This document shows, piece after piece, positions 18,142 through 27,568 of a stretch of 64,000 nucleotides of DNA. This DNA is from Shinella sp032095155 (GTDB lineage Bacteria; Pseudomonadota; Alphaproteobacteria; Rhizobiales; Rhizobiaceae). The stretch spans positions 124,001 through 188,000 of the forward strand of contig NZ_JBLZPK010000059.1 of the NCBI RefSeq assembly GCF_049199905.1, given 5' to 3'. The notes under the pieces were generated by a model. That model saw nothing but the letters and a program-made list of their open reading frames with translations. It did no database searches and was not told where the DNA came from. How positions within the stretch are numbered: position 1 is the stretch's first letter; each line of letters opens with the position of its first letter. Position numbers and translations under genes: made by a program.

Positions 18142-21100
18142 ATGGACGAAGTCCGCGGCGAGAAAGTCGTGTTCCGCAGAAAGGACATCGTTCCGCTGCA
18201 TGACCTGCCGTCCGCGCAGGCACATGAACCTATCGTGCTGCATGCGGTTGATGCGAGCCGCACGAATATCTGCATGCGGCTTGCCGCGGCAACGGTCACC
18301 CTTGTTCTGCTCATCGGCGCCGTGCTCGTCGGTCTCGTCGAGATGGGCACCTTCGACAGCACGCTGAATGCCCGCGCCGTCGCCGCGATCAACAAGGCGC
18401 TCGGCCCGCGCTACCGCGCCTCGGTCGATCACACCGTGGTGCGCCTTTCCGGTTTCGGCCGCCTTGCGCTGAAGGCCGAGGATGCCCGCATCATCGATGT
18501 CGAATCCGGCCATGAGCTCGCCACGACCGCATCGGTCGGCATGGTGCTCGATCCGACCGCGCTGCTCTCCGGCCGCGTCGCGGTGTCGAGCCTCGATGTC
18601 GAAGGCGCGATGTTCAATGCCGCGCTGCTGCCGAAAAGCGCGCCGCTGGATCTTGCCGCGCTTCGCATCTCCGATGTGCCGGATTATCTCGAAACCACAT
18701 TCGAGCGCCTCGACGGCATCAGCAAGTTGATCGAGGCCAATGGCATGCAGACCATTCGCATCTCCGATCTCGGCGCGACCTTCCGCGGCCCTGACGGCAA
18801 GCCGGTCACGCTCGATGTCGCCAGCCTGCAATTCACCCGCGAGGGTGGCCGGAGCATGTCGATCGACGGTCATTTCACCATCAATGGCGAGCAGGGCGAG
18901 ATCGACCTGACGACATCGGGCGCGGCCGGTGCGGTCCGGACGATCGATGGTGCAATCCGTAATGTCGATCTCGGCGATTTCATGCTGAGCTATGATCCGC
19001 AGGGCGCGGTGCATGCCGGCGTCGATACGGCGGCTGATGTCTCCGTCAGCGCATCGCGCGAGGCGGACGGGGCAAAGCCTGCTCTGGGCCTCGACGTCAA
19101 GCTTTCCGCCGGTTCGGTCTATGGCGACGGCGTTGCTGCCGAGCTGCGTCCATCTTCCGTGAAGGTCCGCTACAATTTCGAAAAGGGTTCGATCGAGCTT
19201 GCCTCGACGGATGCGAGCGTCGGCGAGTCGCTGTTTCCGTTCACCGGCGGCCTGATCGATCTGGACCGCGTTTCCGACAAGACGGACAAGGGCTTTGCGA
19301 TCGACCTCGTGTTCAGCAATGCCATTACCCGGCCCGCCGATACCGGCGAGGCGCCGATCCGCTTCGACGCGAAGGTGAACGGCTATTATCTCGCCAAGGC
19401 GAAGAGCCTGCGGTTCGAGGAGATGGCGGTGGCGAGCGACAAGGGCAGCATTGCCGGCTCGCTTGCACTGCAGTTCGGCGACAAGGAGCCGGAGGTCAGC
19501 TTTGTAATGATCGCCAGCGAATTGCAATCGGCCGCCGTCAAGCAGTTCTGGCCATTCTGGATGGCGAAGACAGCGCGTAGCTGGGTGGCGAAGAACATTT
19601 TCGGCGGGACTGTCACCAATGGCCGAATCGAATTCTATCTCGCGGCCGGCCGCAAGCGCGAGCCGGGCGTGCCGATGCATCTCACCGAGGACGAGCTGAA
19701 GATCGACTTCGACATCAAGGGCGCGCGCATGAATATCGCCGGCGATATTCCGCCGCTGCGCGATACCTCCGGCACCTTCCGCCTGCGCGGGCCGCGCACC
19801 GAGATCGGGATTGCCGGGGGGACGGCCTATTTCCCCTCCGGCCGGTCCGTGGCGCTGACCGGCGGCACCTTCGTTTTGCCCGACAACTATACCAAGCCGC
19901 TGATGGCCGACATGGACATCGACGTCGCTGGCAATGCCGATGCCATCGCCGAGCTGGTAACCTATCGGCCGATCCGCGCGCTTCCCGCGACGGGCTTTGC
20001 GCCGGATGACTTCAGCGGTCAGGTCAAGGCCAAGGTCAAGGCGCATTTCGGCGTGATCTCCGCCCATAAGCCGCCGCCGCCGCAATGGACGGCGACACTC
20101 GACCTGGACGATGTCGACGTGAAGAAGCCGATCGCCGGCCGCGACGTGACGGCGCTGCATGGCATGCTCACCATCGATCCCCAGCAGGCGAAACTCAAGG
20201 CTGAGGCCGATATCGACGGTGTGACACTTGATCTCGCGCTCGTCGAGCCCGTCAACAAGGCCGCCGGCATCACGCGCCAGACGGTGCTGTCGGGAACGCT
20301 CGACAATAAGGACCGGCGCAAGCTGCTGCCGGGCCTCGACGACATCATCGAGGGCGAAGTTTCCATCCGGATGGAGCAGGACGGCGACGGCCCTCGCGCC
20401 GTCGAAGCCGACTTGAGGGCGGCGGCCGTGTCCGTGCCCTGGCTCGGCTGGACGAAGGGAGCCGGCATCGGCGGCAAGGTGACGCTGACGGCGGACACCA
20501 AGGACGGCACGACCCGCGTCTCCGATTTCCGCTTCGCCGGCGATGGCTTCAAGGTAGCGGGCGATCTGGTCTTCAATGGCACAGCGCTTGATTCGGCTAG
20601 TTTCTCCACGGTGCAGCTTTCGGCCGACGACCGGTTCCGGCTGGTGGTGGATCGTAACAAGGCGGGCTACGCGGTCGCGGTGAACGGCGATTCGGCGGAT
20701 GTCCGGGCGGTGCTGGGGCGTCTCAAGAATGCGAGCGGCGGTGGCGGTGACGGCAAAAGCAAGCAGGGGGCGAGCATCAAGGCCAAGCTGGCGCGGGCCG
20801 TCGGTTTCAACGGCGAAAGCCTCAACAATGTCAGCCTGAGCTACGCAACGTCAGGCAACCGCATTTCCGCAATCGATCTTTCCGCCGTGACGGAAAGCGG
20901 CGCTCCGGTCGTCGGGCAGATGGTGCAGAATGGCGGCACGGATGCCATCCAGCTGACGAGCGGCGATGCCGGCTCGGTTGCCCGCTTTGCCGATATCTAC
21001 CGCAACATGCGGGGCGGGCTCCTGAATGTGCGTCTGCGCGAGACAACAAACAGCAGCTGGCGCGGTTCCGTCGATATCCGCAATTTCGCACTCGTCGGCG

Positions 21101-21537
21101 AAGAGCGTCTGCGCTCACTGGTCTCCACCCCTGCCGGCGGCGACGGACGCAGCCTCAACGATGCGGTGCGCAAGGAGATCGACGTCAGCGCGGTCAAGTT
21201 CTCTCGCGGCTTTGCCCAGGTGCGCGTCGGCGGCGGCACTTTGGCGCTGGAAAACGGCGTGGTGCGCGGCGATAGCGTGGGGGCGACCTTCCAAGGCGTG
21301 GTACGCGATGCCAATGGCCAGACGGAGATGACCGGTACCTTCATGCCTGCCTATGGCCTCAACCGGCTGTTTGCCGAATTGCCGTTAATCGGCATCATTC
21401 TCGGCAACGGCAATGATCGTGGCCTGATCGGCATCACCTTCAAACTGTCCGGCCCGTTCGACAAGCCGCAACTCAACATCAACCCGCTGTCGATCATCGC
21501 ACCGGGCGTTTTCCGCAACATCTTCGAATTCCAATGA
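18142..21537 (+). CDS. DUF3971 / AsmA-like C-terminal domain protein (YhdP-type)
   Basis: 1131-residue envelope protein: cytoplasmic N-terminus of about 43 residues, one transmembrane anchor (about residues 44-68, LAAATVTLVLLIGAVLVGLVEM), then a very long beta-rich periplasmic region. The DUF3971 region (about 250-800) and an AsmA_2-like C-terminus (MTGTFMPAYGLNRLFAELPLIGIILGNGNDRGLIGITFKLSGP) are recognisable. Long AsmA/YhdP/TamB-like proteins form grooves that move phospholipids between inner and outer membrane (family knowledge); the transport role here is inferred. It is divergent from bcp with about 150 bp between and ends at a strong bidirectional terminator. Confidence 0.88.
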   Translation: MDEVRGEKVVFRRKDIVPLHDLPSAQAHEPIVLHAVDASRTNICMRLAAATVTLVLLIGAVLVGLVEMGTFDSTLNARAVAAINKALGPRYRASVDHTVVRLSGFGRLALKAEDARIIDVESGHELATTASVGMVLDPTALLSGRVAVSSLDVEGAMFNAALLPKSAPLDLAALRISDVPDYLETTFERLDGISKLIEANGMQTIRISDLGATFRGPDGKPVTLDVASLQFTREGGRSMSIDGHFTINGEQGEIDLTTSGAAGAVRTIDGAIRNVDLGDFMLSYDPQGAVHAGVDTAADVSVSASREADGAKPALGLDVKLSAGSVYGDGVAAELRPSSVKVRYNFEKGSIELASTDASVGESLFPFTGGLIDLDRVSDKTDKGFAIDLVFSNAITRPADTGEAPIRFDAKVNGYYLAKAKSLRFEEMAVASDKGSIAGSLALQFGDKEPEVSFVMIASELQSAAVKQFWPFWMAKTARSWVAKNIFGGTVTNGRIEFYLAAGRKREPGVPMHLTEDELKIDFDIKGARMNIAGDIPPLRDTSGTFRLRGPRTEIGIAGGTAYFPSGRSVALTGGTFVLPDNYTKPLMADMDIDVAGNADAIAELVTYRPIRALPATGFAPDDFSGQVKAKVKAHFGVISAHKPPPPQWTATLDLDDVDVKKPIAGRDVTALHGMLTIDPQQAKLKAEADIDGVTLDLALVEPVNKAAGITRQTVLSGTLDNKDRRKLLPGLDDIIEGEVSIRMEQDGDGPRAVEADLRAAAVSVPWLGWTKGAGIGGKVTLTADTKDGTTRVSDFRFAGDGFKVAGDLVFNGTALDSASFSTVQLSADDRFRLVVDRNKAGYAVAVNGDSADVRAVLGRLKNASGGGGDGKSKQGASIKAKLARAVGFNGESLNNVSLSYATSGNRISAIDLSAVTESGAPVVGQMVQNGGTDAIQLTSGDAGSVARFADIYRNMRGGLLNVRLRETTNSSWRGSVDIRNFALVGEERLRSLVSTPAGGDGRSLNDAVRKEIDVSAVKFSRGFAQVRVGGGTLALENGVVRGDSVGATFQGVVRDANGQTEMTGTFMPAYGLNRLFAELPLIGIILGNGNDRGLIGITFKLSGPFDKPQLNINPLSIIAPGVFRNIFEFQ

Positions 21538-21540
21538 AAA

Positions 21541-21563
21541 AGGCCGCCCGGAGGCGGCCTTTT
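21541..21563. terminator. Bidirectional rho-independent terminator
   Basis: AGGCCGCC (21541-21548) pairs with GGCGGCCT (21553-21560) around a 4-base loop, flanked by A-run and T-run on either side. It lies 4 bp after the DUF3971 stop and 20 bp after the tyrS stop on the other strand, so it serves both convergent genes. Confidence 0.9.
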
Positions 21564-21582
21564 CGTCAGTGTTTCGTCTGCC

Positions 21583-22836
21583 TCAGGCGGGACGCACGAG
21601 AATGTGCTTCTTTTTGCCCAGCGAGAGCTTGATGACGCCGTCGGCCGAAACATCCGCCGTGCCGATCATCCGGCGCTCGTCGGATATCGCGGTATCGTTG
21701 ATGCGCACGGCACCGCCCTGCACGTGGCGGCGGGCTTCGCCGTTGGAGGCAGCAAGGCCGGCCTTGACGATCAGCGAGAGCAGGCCGATGCCGGCCTCCA
21801 GCTCACTCGTGGCGACATCGACCGACGGCAGGTTTTCGGCGATCGCGCCTTCCTCGAACGTCTTGCGCGCGGTCTCGGCGGCCTGTTCGGCTGCGGCGCG
21901 GCCGTGCAGAACCGCCGTCACTTCCGTTGCAAGGATTTTCTTCACCTCGTTGATCTCGGCACCGCCAAGCGCCGACAGGCGAGCGATCTCGTCCATCGGC
22001 AGGGTCGTGTAGAGCTTCAGGAAGCGCGAGACGTCGGCATCTTCCGTGTTGCGCCAGTACTGCCAGAAGTCATAGGCCGAGAGCATGTCCGGATTGAGCC
22101 AGACAGCGCCATTGACCGACTTGCCCATCTTGGCGCCGGACGAAGTGGTCAAGAGCGGCGAGGTCAGCGCGTAGAGCTGCGGCGTGCCCATGCGGTGGCC
22201 GAGGTCGATGCCGTTGATGATATTGCCCCACTGGTCGGAGCCGCCCATCTGCAGGCGCACGTCGTAGCGCCTGTTGAGCTCGACGAAGTCGTAGGCCTGC
22301 AGGATCATGTAGTTGAATTCGAGGAAGGACAGTGACTGCTCGCGGTCGAGGCGCGTCTTCACGCTGTCGAAGGACAGCATGCGGTTGACCGAGAAGTGAC
22401 GGCCGACGTCGCGCAGGAATTCCAGGTAGTTGATGCCGAGCAGCCAGTCGGCGTTGTTGATCATCAACGCGTCCTTCGGACCGTCGCCATAGGTCAGGTA
22501 GTTGGCGAAGACCTTCTTGATGCTGGCAATGTTGTCATTGATGGTCTGCGGCGTCATCAACTGGCGGGCCTCGTCCTTGAACGAGGGATCGCCGACCATG
22601 CCCGTGCCGCCGCCCATCAGCGAGACCGGGCGGTGGCCGGTCTTCTGGAACCAGTGCAGCAGCATGATCTGGATGAGCCCGCCGGCATGGAGACTGGGCG
22701 CCGTCGGGTCGAAGCCGATATAGGCCGTCACGGTTTCCTTGGCCAGGAGGTCGTCGAGGCCGGTTTCATCGGAAATCTGGTGGATGAAGCCGCGCTCTTT
22801 GAGCGTGCGAAGGAAATCGGATTTGAATTCGGACAT
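21583..22836 (-). CDS. tyrS: Tyrosyl-tRNA synthetase
   Basis: Charges tRNA-Tyr; cytosolic class I synthetase dimer. 417 residues with the HIGH-equivalent in IGFDPTAPSLHAGGLIQIMLL (residues about 40-60), the tyrosine-binding QAYDFVELNRRYDVRLQMGGSDQWGNI block, and KMSKS-equivalent KMGKS near residue 236. A C-terminal S4 RNA-binding domain begins around 350 (GLLSLIVKAGLAASNGEARRHVQGGAVRIND). ATG at 22836 gives the canonical MSEFKSDFLRTLKERG start. It is divergent from anmK with 90 bp between them and ends at the shared terminator. Confidence 0.98.
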   Translation of the reverse strand: MSEFKSDFLRTLKERGFIHQISDETGLDDLLAKETVTAYIGFDPTAPSLHAGGLIQIMLLHWFQKTGHRPVSLMGGGTGMVGDPSFKDEARQLMTPQTINDNIASIKKVFANYLTYGDGPKDALMINNADWLLGINYLEFLRDVGRHFSVNRMLSFDSVKTRLDREQSLSFLEFNYMILQAYDFVELNRRYDVRLQMGGSDQWGNIINGIDLGHRMGTPQLYALTSPLLTTSSGAKMGKSVNGAVWLNPDMLSAYDFWQYWRNTEDADVSRFLKLYTTLPMDEIARLSALGGAEINEVKKILATEVTAVLHGRAAAEQAAETARKTFEEGAIAENLPSVDVATSELEAGIGLLSLIVKAGLAASNGEARRHVQGGAVRINDTAISDERRMIGTADVSADGVIKLSLGKKKHILVRPA

Positions 22837-22926
22837 GGCCTGTCTCTCTGGTGGGATTGTTTCGGGCGGGCATTTATCACCTTTAATGGGCATTATCACT
22901 TCAAAAGTGAGTCTGGAGCGAATGGG

Positions 22927-24063
22927 ATGATGGGAATGCGAACGGCGATCGGTCTGATGAGCGGTACGAGCCTCGACGGTATCGACGTGGCGCTGCTGCG
23001 CACGGATGGCGAGGCCATCGTGAAGCGCGGCCCGTCGCTCGGGCGTTCCTATGACGCGGCCTTCCGCCGCCGGCTGCAAGGCGCGCTGGAAACCGCCAAA
23101 GCGATCAGCGACCGAACGGAGCGGCCCGGCGATCTCGCCGAGATCGAGCGGGAACTGACCCTGCGTCACGCCGAGGCCGTGCGTGCCCTGCTGGCGGAAA
23201 ACAAGCTGAAGGCCGCTGACATCGACGTCATCGGTTTCCATGGCCAGACCGTGCTGCACCGGCCGAATGATGCCTTGACGGTGCAACTGGGCGATGGCGG
23301 CCTGCTGGCCGACGAGACCGGCATCGACGTGGTCTATGACATGCGCGCCAACGACATGGTGCATGGCGGGCAGGGGGCGCCGCTCATTCCCGCCTATCAC
23401 GCCGCACTTGCCGCCGGCCTCTCCAACGCGAGCGGCAAGGCCGTGGTCTTCGTCAATATCGGCGGCATCTCCAACCTTACTTTCATTGGCAGCGACGGCG
23501 ACCGAATCGTCGCCTTCGACAGCGGGCCGGGCAACACGCTGATCGACCAATGGGTCGAGGCCCATGCCGGCATTCCCTATGACCAGGGCGGCATGATCGC
23601 CTCGGAAGGACAGGTCGATGCCGATCTCGCCGCGCGCTATCTGGGCCATGCCTTCTTCACCGATCCGGTGCGCCGCTCGCTCGACCGCAACGATTTTCGC
23701 CCGCCGCAAGGCAGCGATGCGAGCCTGGAGGATGGCGCGCGCACGCTGGCGCATGTCACGGCCGCCGCGATCCTGCGCTCGGCGCGCCATCTGCCGGAGA
23801 AACCGAAACTCTATGTCGTTTGCGGCGGCGGTCGGCTTAACCGGGTCATCATGGACGACCTCGCGTCGCTTGCGCAGGCCGAGTTAGCCGAGGTCGTGGC
23901 TGCCGAAGCCGTCGATCTCAATGGGGACAGCATGGAAGCGGAGGCCTGGGCCTATCTGGCCGTGCGCTCGCTGCGCGGCCTGCCGCTCACATTTCCGGGA
24001 ACCACCGGCGTCAAGGCACCGGTAACGGGCGGCCTGCTGCGGAAATCTGCTATGGCCGGTTAA
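22927..24063 (+). CDS. anmK: Anhydro-N-acetylmuramic acid kinase
   Basis: Phosphorylates and opens 1,6-anhydroMurNAc to MurNAc-6-phosphate in peptidoglycan recycling. 378 residues of the ASKHA kinase fold: TAIGLMSGTSLDGIDVAL at the N-terminus (phosphate-1), GFHGQTVLHRP and VQLGDGGLLA, the DMVHGGQGAPLIPAYH catalytic region (Asp-His), VFVNIGGISNLTFI (phosphate-2), FDSGPGNTLID, and VVCGGGRLN with NGDSMEAEAWAYLAVR at the C-terminus. ATG at 22927 is used; ATG 22930 or 22936 would remove one or three residues. In Rhizobiaceae anmK sits next to tyrS, as here. Confidence 0.97.
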   Translation: MMGMRTAIGLMSGTSLDGIDVALLRTDGEAIVKRGPSLGRSYDAAFRRRLQGALETAKAISDRTERPGDLAEIERELTLRHAEAVRALLAENKLKAADIDVIGFHGQTVLHRPNDALTVQLGDGGLLADETGIDVVYDMRANDMVHGGQGAPLIPAYHAALAAGLSNASGKAVVFVNIGGISNLTFIGSDGDRIVAFDSGPGNTLIDQWVEAHAGIPYDQGGMIASEGQVDADLAARYLGHAFFTDPVRRSLDRNDFRPPQGSDASLEDGARTLAHVTAAAILRSARHLPEKPKLYVVCGGGRLNRVIMDDLASLAQAELAEVVAAEAVDLNGDSMEAEAWAYLAVRSLRGLPLTFPGTTGVKAPVTGGLLRKSAMAG

Positions 24064-24154
24064 CGCAATTTTTCCTGCCGTTCCCTAGCATGGCCAGCGA
24101 TCATTCCGGGGCGCGATGCACGGAATGGTTTTGGTGTCATGCGTAAGGTGGCCA

Positions 24155-25333
24155 ATGAGTGGCGCAGGCTTCCTGCTGGCGGTGAATTTCCTCATCGCCC
24201 AATGTTTCTTCATGTTCTTCCTGGCGGTCTCCACCCGCAGCCGCAATCGCATTGCCGCCCGCTGGTTCGCCGGCAGTTTTGCGGTCGCCTCGCTGTCTGC
24301 GATCTTCGAATTCCTCATCGCTTATGTCCCGCCGGTGAGGCTCTGGGCGATCCTCGCCTTCGCCTCGATGCTCGCGGGCATGTTCATGTTGCGCATCGGT
24401 ATCGGCCATCTCTACAGCCTGAGGACAAATCGCACGGCTCTTGCCGGCATTTATCTCGGCTTCGTGGCGCTTGGCTGCTTCATCTATGATTTGCCGCGCG
24501 GAACCCTACAGCATGCGCTCCCCTATCAGACCCCCTTTGCGATAGCGCTCGGCATGAGCGCCTGGGCCACGTGGCGGGCGCCGGTGAAGTCCTTCGTGGA
24601 CCGGGCGCTTGTCGCGTTGCTGGTCGCCACCAGCCTGCATTTCATCCTGAAAGGCTTTGCCGCCGTATTTGCCGGTGCGGGCGCGACGGCGAAGGACTAT
24701 CTCGGCAGCCCGTTTGCACTCGTCTCCCAGAGCATGGGCGCCGTGCTTATCGTTGCCGTCGGGTTGATGCTGCTGTGTGTGCTCGTCCTGGAAATCGTTG
24801 CCGACGAGAAGGTCAACGCCGAGGTCGATCCGCTTTCCGGCCTGCTCAACCGTCGCGGTTTCGACAATCGCGTCGATGCGTTGATGGCGCAATCCGGGCC
24901 GCACAGCATCGTGATCTGCGACCTGGACAGCTTCAAATCGGTCAACGATACCTACGGTCACCAGGGTGGCGATGCCGCGATTCGTGCCTTTGGCGAGATG
25001 CTGAAGGCCGCAGCCCCCGAAGGCGCGCTCGTCGCCCGCATCGGCGGCGAGGAATTCGTGCTCTTCCTGCCGCGCACCGGCAAGGAGGCGGCGCTGCTGT
25101 TTGCTCATGCGTTGCGGGCGACGCGCTCCGTCTCGCCGGTCCCCGGCCTGCCGCCGGCTGTTCGCGTCACCGCGAGCTTCGGTGTTGCGGAAATCGGCCC
25201 GAACGAGCCGCTGCGTTTCGCCATGCGCCGCGCCGACGATGCGCTCTATGCCGCCAAGAATGCCGGGCGCGATTGCGTGCGCGAGGCCGAGCCGCCGGCT
25301 GTCGTGCTGGAAGTCTTCAAGCAGGCGAATTGA
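24155..25333 (+). CDS. Membrane-bound diguanylate cyclase (GGDEF protein)
   Basis: 392 residues. About six transmembrane segments fill the first 220 residues, then a GGDEF domain: DPLSGLLNRRGFDNRVDAL at its start, VICDLDSFKSVNDTYGHQGGD (metal and substrate site), and the active-site loop RIGGEEF near residue 296. GGEEF is a functional variant, so c-di-GMP synthesis is expected. No RxxD inhibitory site is obvious five residues before the loop. ATG at 24155 (AAGGTGG five bases upstream) is preferred to the in-frame ATG at 24116. No sensory partner gene adjoins; a strong terminator follows. Confidence 0.92.
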   Translation: MSGAGFLLAVNFLIAQCFFMFFLAVSTRSRNRIAARWFAGSFAVASLSAIFEFLIAYVPPVRLWAILAFASMLAGMFMLRIGIGHLYSLRTNRTALAGIYLGFVALGCFIYDLPRGTLQHALPYQTPFAIALGMSAWATWRAPVKSFVDRALVALLVATSLHFILKGFAAVFAGAGATAKDYLGSPFALVSQSMGAVLIVAVGLMLLCVLVLEIVADEKVNAEVDPLSGLLNRRGFDNRVDALMAQSGPHSIVICDLDSFKSVNDTYGHQGGDAAIRAFGEMLKAAAPEGALVARIGGEEFVLFLPRTGKEAALLFAHALRATRSVSPVPGLPPAVRVTASFGVAEIGPNEPLRFAMRRADDALYAAKNAGRDCVREAEPPAVVLEVFKQAN

Positions 25334-25345
25334 TTTCAAAGAAAA

Positions 25346-25376
25346 AGCCCGATGGCGGAACCATCGGGCTTTTGTT
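25346..25376. terminator. Bidirectional rho-independent terminator
   Basis: A 10-bp stem, AGCCCGATGG (25346-25355) with CCATCGGGCT (25361-25370), and T-rich flank TTTGTTT on the plus side, A-rich on the other. It ends the GGDEF gene and the convergent alpha/beta-hydrolase gene. Confidence 0.9.
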
Positions 25377-25396
25377 TCGCTTATGCTTTTGGCCGG

Positions 25397-26074
25397 TCAG
25401 CGGATGCGCTTGGCGGCCGGTTCCGGCGTCAGTTCGCCGGCCAGGCGACGGTCGAGATAGTCCTCGCATTCCGCCATCAGCGTTTCCGTCTGGCCGTTGA
25501 AGAAGTGGTTGGCGCCCGGCACGGTCTTGTGCGTGATCAGGATGCCCTTCTGCGTCTTCAGCTTCTCGACGAGGCCATTGACGTCCTTTTCCGGTGCCAC
25601 CTTGTCGGCGTCACCGTTGATGATGAGGCCGGAGGACGGGCAGGGGGCGAGGAACGAGAAGTCGTAGATGTTCGGCTGCGGCGAAATCGACATGAAGCCT
25701 TCGATCTCCGGACGGCGCATCAGAAGCTGCATGCCGATCCAGGCGCCGAAGGAATAGCCGGCGACCCAGCAGCTCTTGGAATCCGGATGCAGGCTCTGCA
25801 CCCAGTCGAGCGCGGAGGCCGCGTCCGACAGTTCGCCCGCGCCATGGTCGAATTCGCCCTGGCTGCGGCCGATGCCGCGGAAATTGAAGCGCAGCGTCGT
25901 GAAGCCGCGCTTCTGGAACATGTAGAAGAGCTGGTAGACGATCTGGTTGTTCATCGTGCCGCCGAACTGCGGATGCGGGTGCAGCACGATGGCGATCGGG
26001 GCGTTCTTCTGCTTGGACGGCTGGTAACGGCCTTCAAGGCGACCGGCGGGTCCGTTGAAGATGATTTCGGGCAT
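25397..26074 (-). CDS. Alpha/beta hydrolase (dienelactone-hydrolase-like)
   Basis: 225-residue cytosolic alpha/beta hydrolase: AIVLHPHPQFGGTMNNQIVYQLF (oxyanion region HPHPxxGG), LRFNFRGIGRSQGEFDHG, nucleophile elbow GYSFGAW near residue 118, acid region LIINGDADKVAPEKDV near 178 and catalytic His in PGANHFFNGQTE near 205. This compact type is found beside the suf operon in many rhizobia; substrate is unknown. It is transcribed away from the suf operon, so its start region shares the iron-responsive intergenic segment, which might affect both. Confidence 0.88.
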   Translation of the reverse strand: MPEIIFNGPAGRLEGRYQPSKQKNAPIAIVLHPHPQFGGTMNNQIVYQLFYMFQKRGFTTLRFNFRGIGRSQGEFDHGAGELSDAASALDWVQSLHPDSKSCWVAGYSFGAWIGMQLLMRRPEIEGFMSISPQPNIYDFSFLAPCPSSGLIINGDADKVAPEKDVNGLVEKLKTQKGILITHKTVPGANHFFNGQTETLMAECEDYLDRRLAGELTPEPAAKRIR

Positions 26075-26124
26075 TCTTACTCCGGCAAGCTCGGGTCCGA
26101 AAACGGATTCTTGTCAACTGAAGT

Positions 26125-26175
26125 CTTGACGAAAGCAGTCAGCTTTTCTAGAACCTAGTTTAGAACCATTCGAAA
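26125..26175 (+). promoter_or_regulatory. suf operon promoter with IRO (RirA) and ICE (Irr) sites
   Basis: CTTGAC (-35, 26125-26130) and CTAGAA (-10, 26148-26153) are 17 bases apart. TGA-N9-TCA (26127-26141), the RirA IRO pattern, overlaps the -35. TTTAGAA-CCA-TTCGAAA (26159-26175) sits at the expected transcription start and differs at one base from the Irr ICE consensus TTTAGAA-N3-TTCTAAA. Dual RirA/Irr control is known for the Agrobacterium suf operon. Motifs are seen; protein binding is inferred. Confidence 0.78.
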
Positions 26176-26288
26176 CTGTATGGGCGCCCGGTTGGCGCCA
26201 TGAGTTTGGTGTCATAAGGCAAGCCCGACGGAAATTTCAAGAAAAATGCACGCCGCATTGAACTTGATTGCACGGGCACGGATGAAGA

Positions 26289-27446
26289 ATGACCAAGACG
26301 GAGCGGACATATCTGGACTGGAACGCCACGGCACCCCTGCTGCCGGCAGCGCGTGAAGCCGTTGTGTCCGCACTCGATATGGTTGGAAACCCGTCTTCCG
26401 TGCATGGCGAGGGCCGGGCGCTGCGCATGCTGGTCGAGGCCGCGCGCCGGGATGTAGCAGCACTCGTCAATGCCGCTCCCGCGCATGTCATCTTCACCAG
26501 CGGTGCCACCGAGGCGGCGAACCTTGTGCTGACGCCTGACTATCGCATGGGCCGCACGCCGCTTGCCATTGGTCATCTCTATGTTTCCGAGATCGAGCAT
26601 CCGGCGATACGCGAGGGCGGACGGTTCGCGCGCGAGAACGTCACGACCGTTCCTGTGACCCGCGCCGGTGTCGTCGATCTCGATGCGCTGGAAGGTCTTC
26701 TGAAAAGCCACGACAAGGCCAAGGGCCTGCCGATGGTCGCCGTCATGCTCGCCAACAACGAGACGGGCATCGTCCAGCCGGTGAAGGCAGTCGCCGAGAT
26801 CGTTCGCCGCAATGGCGGACTTCTCGTCGTCGATGCGGTGCAGGCCGTGGGCCGCATGGCCGTCGATATCGAAGCGCTCGACGCCGATTTCCTGATCCTC
26901 TCCTCGCACAAACTCGGCGGCCCCAAGGGCGCTGGGGCGCTCGTCTCGCGCGGCGAGGTTCTGATGCCGGTATCGCTGATCCGCGGCGGCGGGCAGGAGA
27001 AGGGCCATCGCTCCGGCACGGAGAACCCGGCTTCTCTCGCCGGATTTGCCGCGGCCGCCCGAAGCGCTGCTGCCGGTCTCATCGAGCGCAATGCCAGCAT
27101 CGCGGGCCTGCGCGATGGTCTTGAAAACGGCATGCGGCTGGCGACCAATGACGTGATCATCCACGGCGCGGATGTCGAGCGTGTCGCCAATACGTGCTTC
27201 TTCAGCCTGCCGGGCTTGAAGTCCGAAACCGGCCAGATCGCCTTCGATCTCGAGGGTATCGCGCTGTCGGCCGGCTCGGCCTGCTCGTCCGGCAAGGTCG
27301 GCCAGAGCCATGTGCTCACCGCGATGGGGTTTGATGCCGCGCTCGGCGGGCTTCGCGTCTCGCTCGGGTCGGGCTCGACGCAGGCGGATGTGGATCGGTT
27401 TCTGGCTGCCTTCGCGCGCGTTGTGTCGCGCCGGCGCGCCGCCTGA
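26289..27446 (+). CDS. sufS2: Cysteine desulfurase, IscS/NifS type (first suf-operon desulfurase)
   Basis: 385-residue PLP enzyme that takes sulfur from cysteine for Fe-S assembly. Visible: LDWNATAPLLPAAREAV, SGATEAANLVL, ANNETGIVQPV, PLP lysine 208 in SSHKLGGPKG, and the catalytic Cys332 in the flexible SAGSACSSGKVGQSHV loop typical of IscS-like group I enzymes, unlike the SufS-type enzyme further on. It leads the suf operon 113 bp downstream of its iron-responsive promoter. Rhizobial operons of this form are usually written sufS2BCDS1XA. The gap to sufB is 138 bp and contains hairpins. Confidence 0.93.
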   Translation: MTKTERTYLDWNATAPLLPAAREAVVSALDMVGNPSSVHGEGRALRMLVEAARRDVAALVNAAPAHVIFTSGATEAANLVLTPDYRMGRTPLAIGHLYVSEIEHPAIREGGRFARENVTTVPVTRAGVVDLDALEGLLKSHDKAKGLPMVAVMLANNETGIVQPVKAVAEIVRRNGGLLVVDAVQAVGRMAVDIEALDADFLILSSHKLGGPKGAGALVSRGEVLMPVSLIRGGGQEKGHRSGTENPASLAGFAAAARSAAAGLIERNASIAGLRDGLENGMRLATNDVIIHGADVERVANTCFFSLPGLKSETGQIAFDLEGIALSAGSACSSGKVGQSHVLTAMGFDAALGGLRVSLGSGSTQADVDRFLAAFARVVSRRRAA

Positions 27447-27456
27447 GGCAAATCTG

Positions 27457-27568
27457 GCGAAAACGCAAGTTTTCGCTTGCCAAAAGGTGGGAAAAGTCCC
27501 CTTTGGCGCTTACATAACCGGCGGAAGACCCGCCACACGTTGACAAACTGCCGGACCTTGGATCCGGC
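27457..27568 (+). other. Three hairpins between the cysteine desulfurase gene and sufB
   Basis: GCGAAAAC/GTTTTCGC forms an 8-bp stem with a 4-base loop (27457-27476); GCCAAA(A)GG with CCCTTTGGC forms a second (27479-27507); GCCGGA/TCCGGC a third (27550-27568), 16 bases before the sufB start. No T-run follows any of them, so they look like mRNA-processing, stability or translation elements rather than terminators (inference). Confidence 0.55.

Noticed and set aside
17767..20160. 797-codon minus-strand frame opposite the DUF3971 gene
   Set aside because: Arg/Asp/His-rich antisense shadow whose 3' part also runs out of frame into bcp; no family resemblance.
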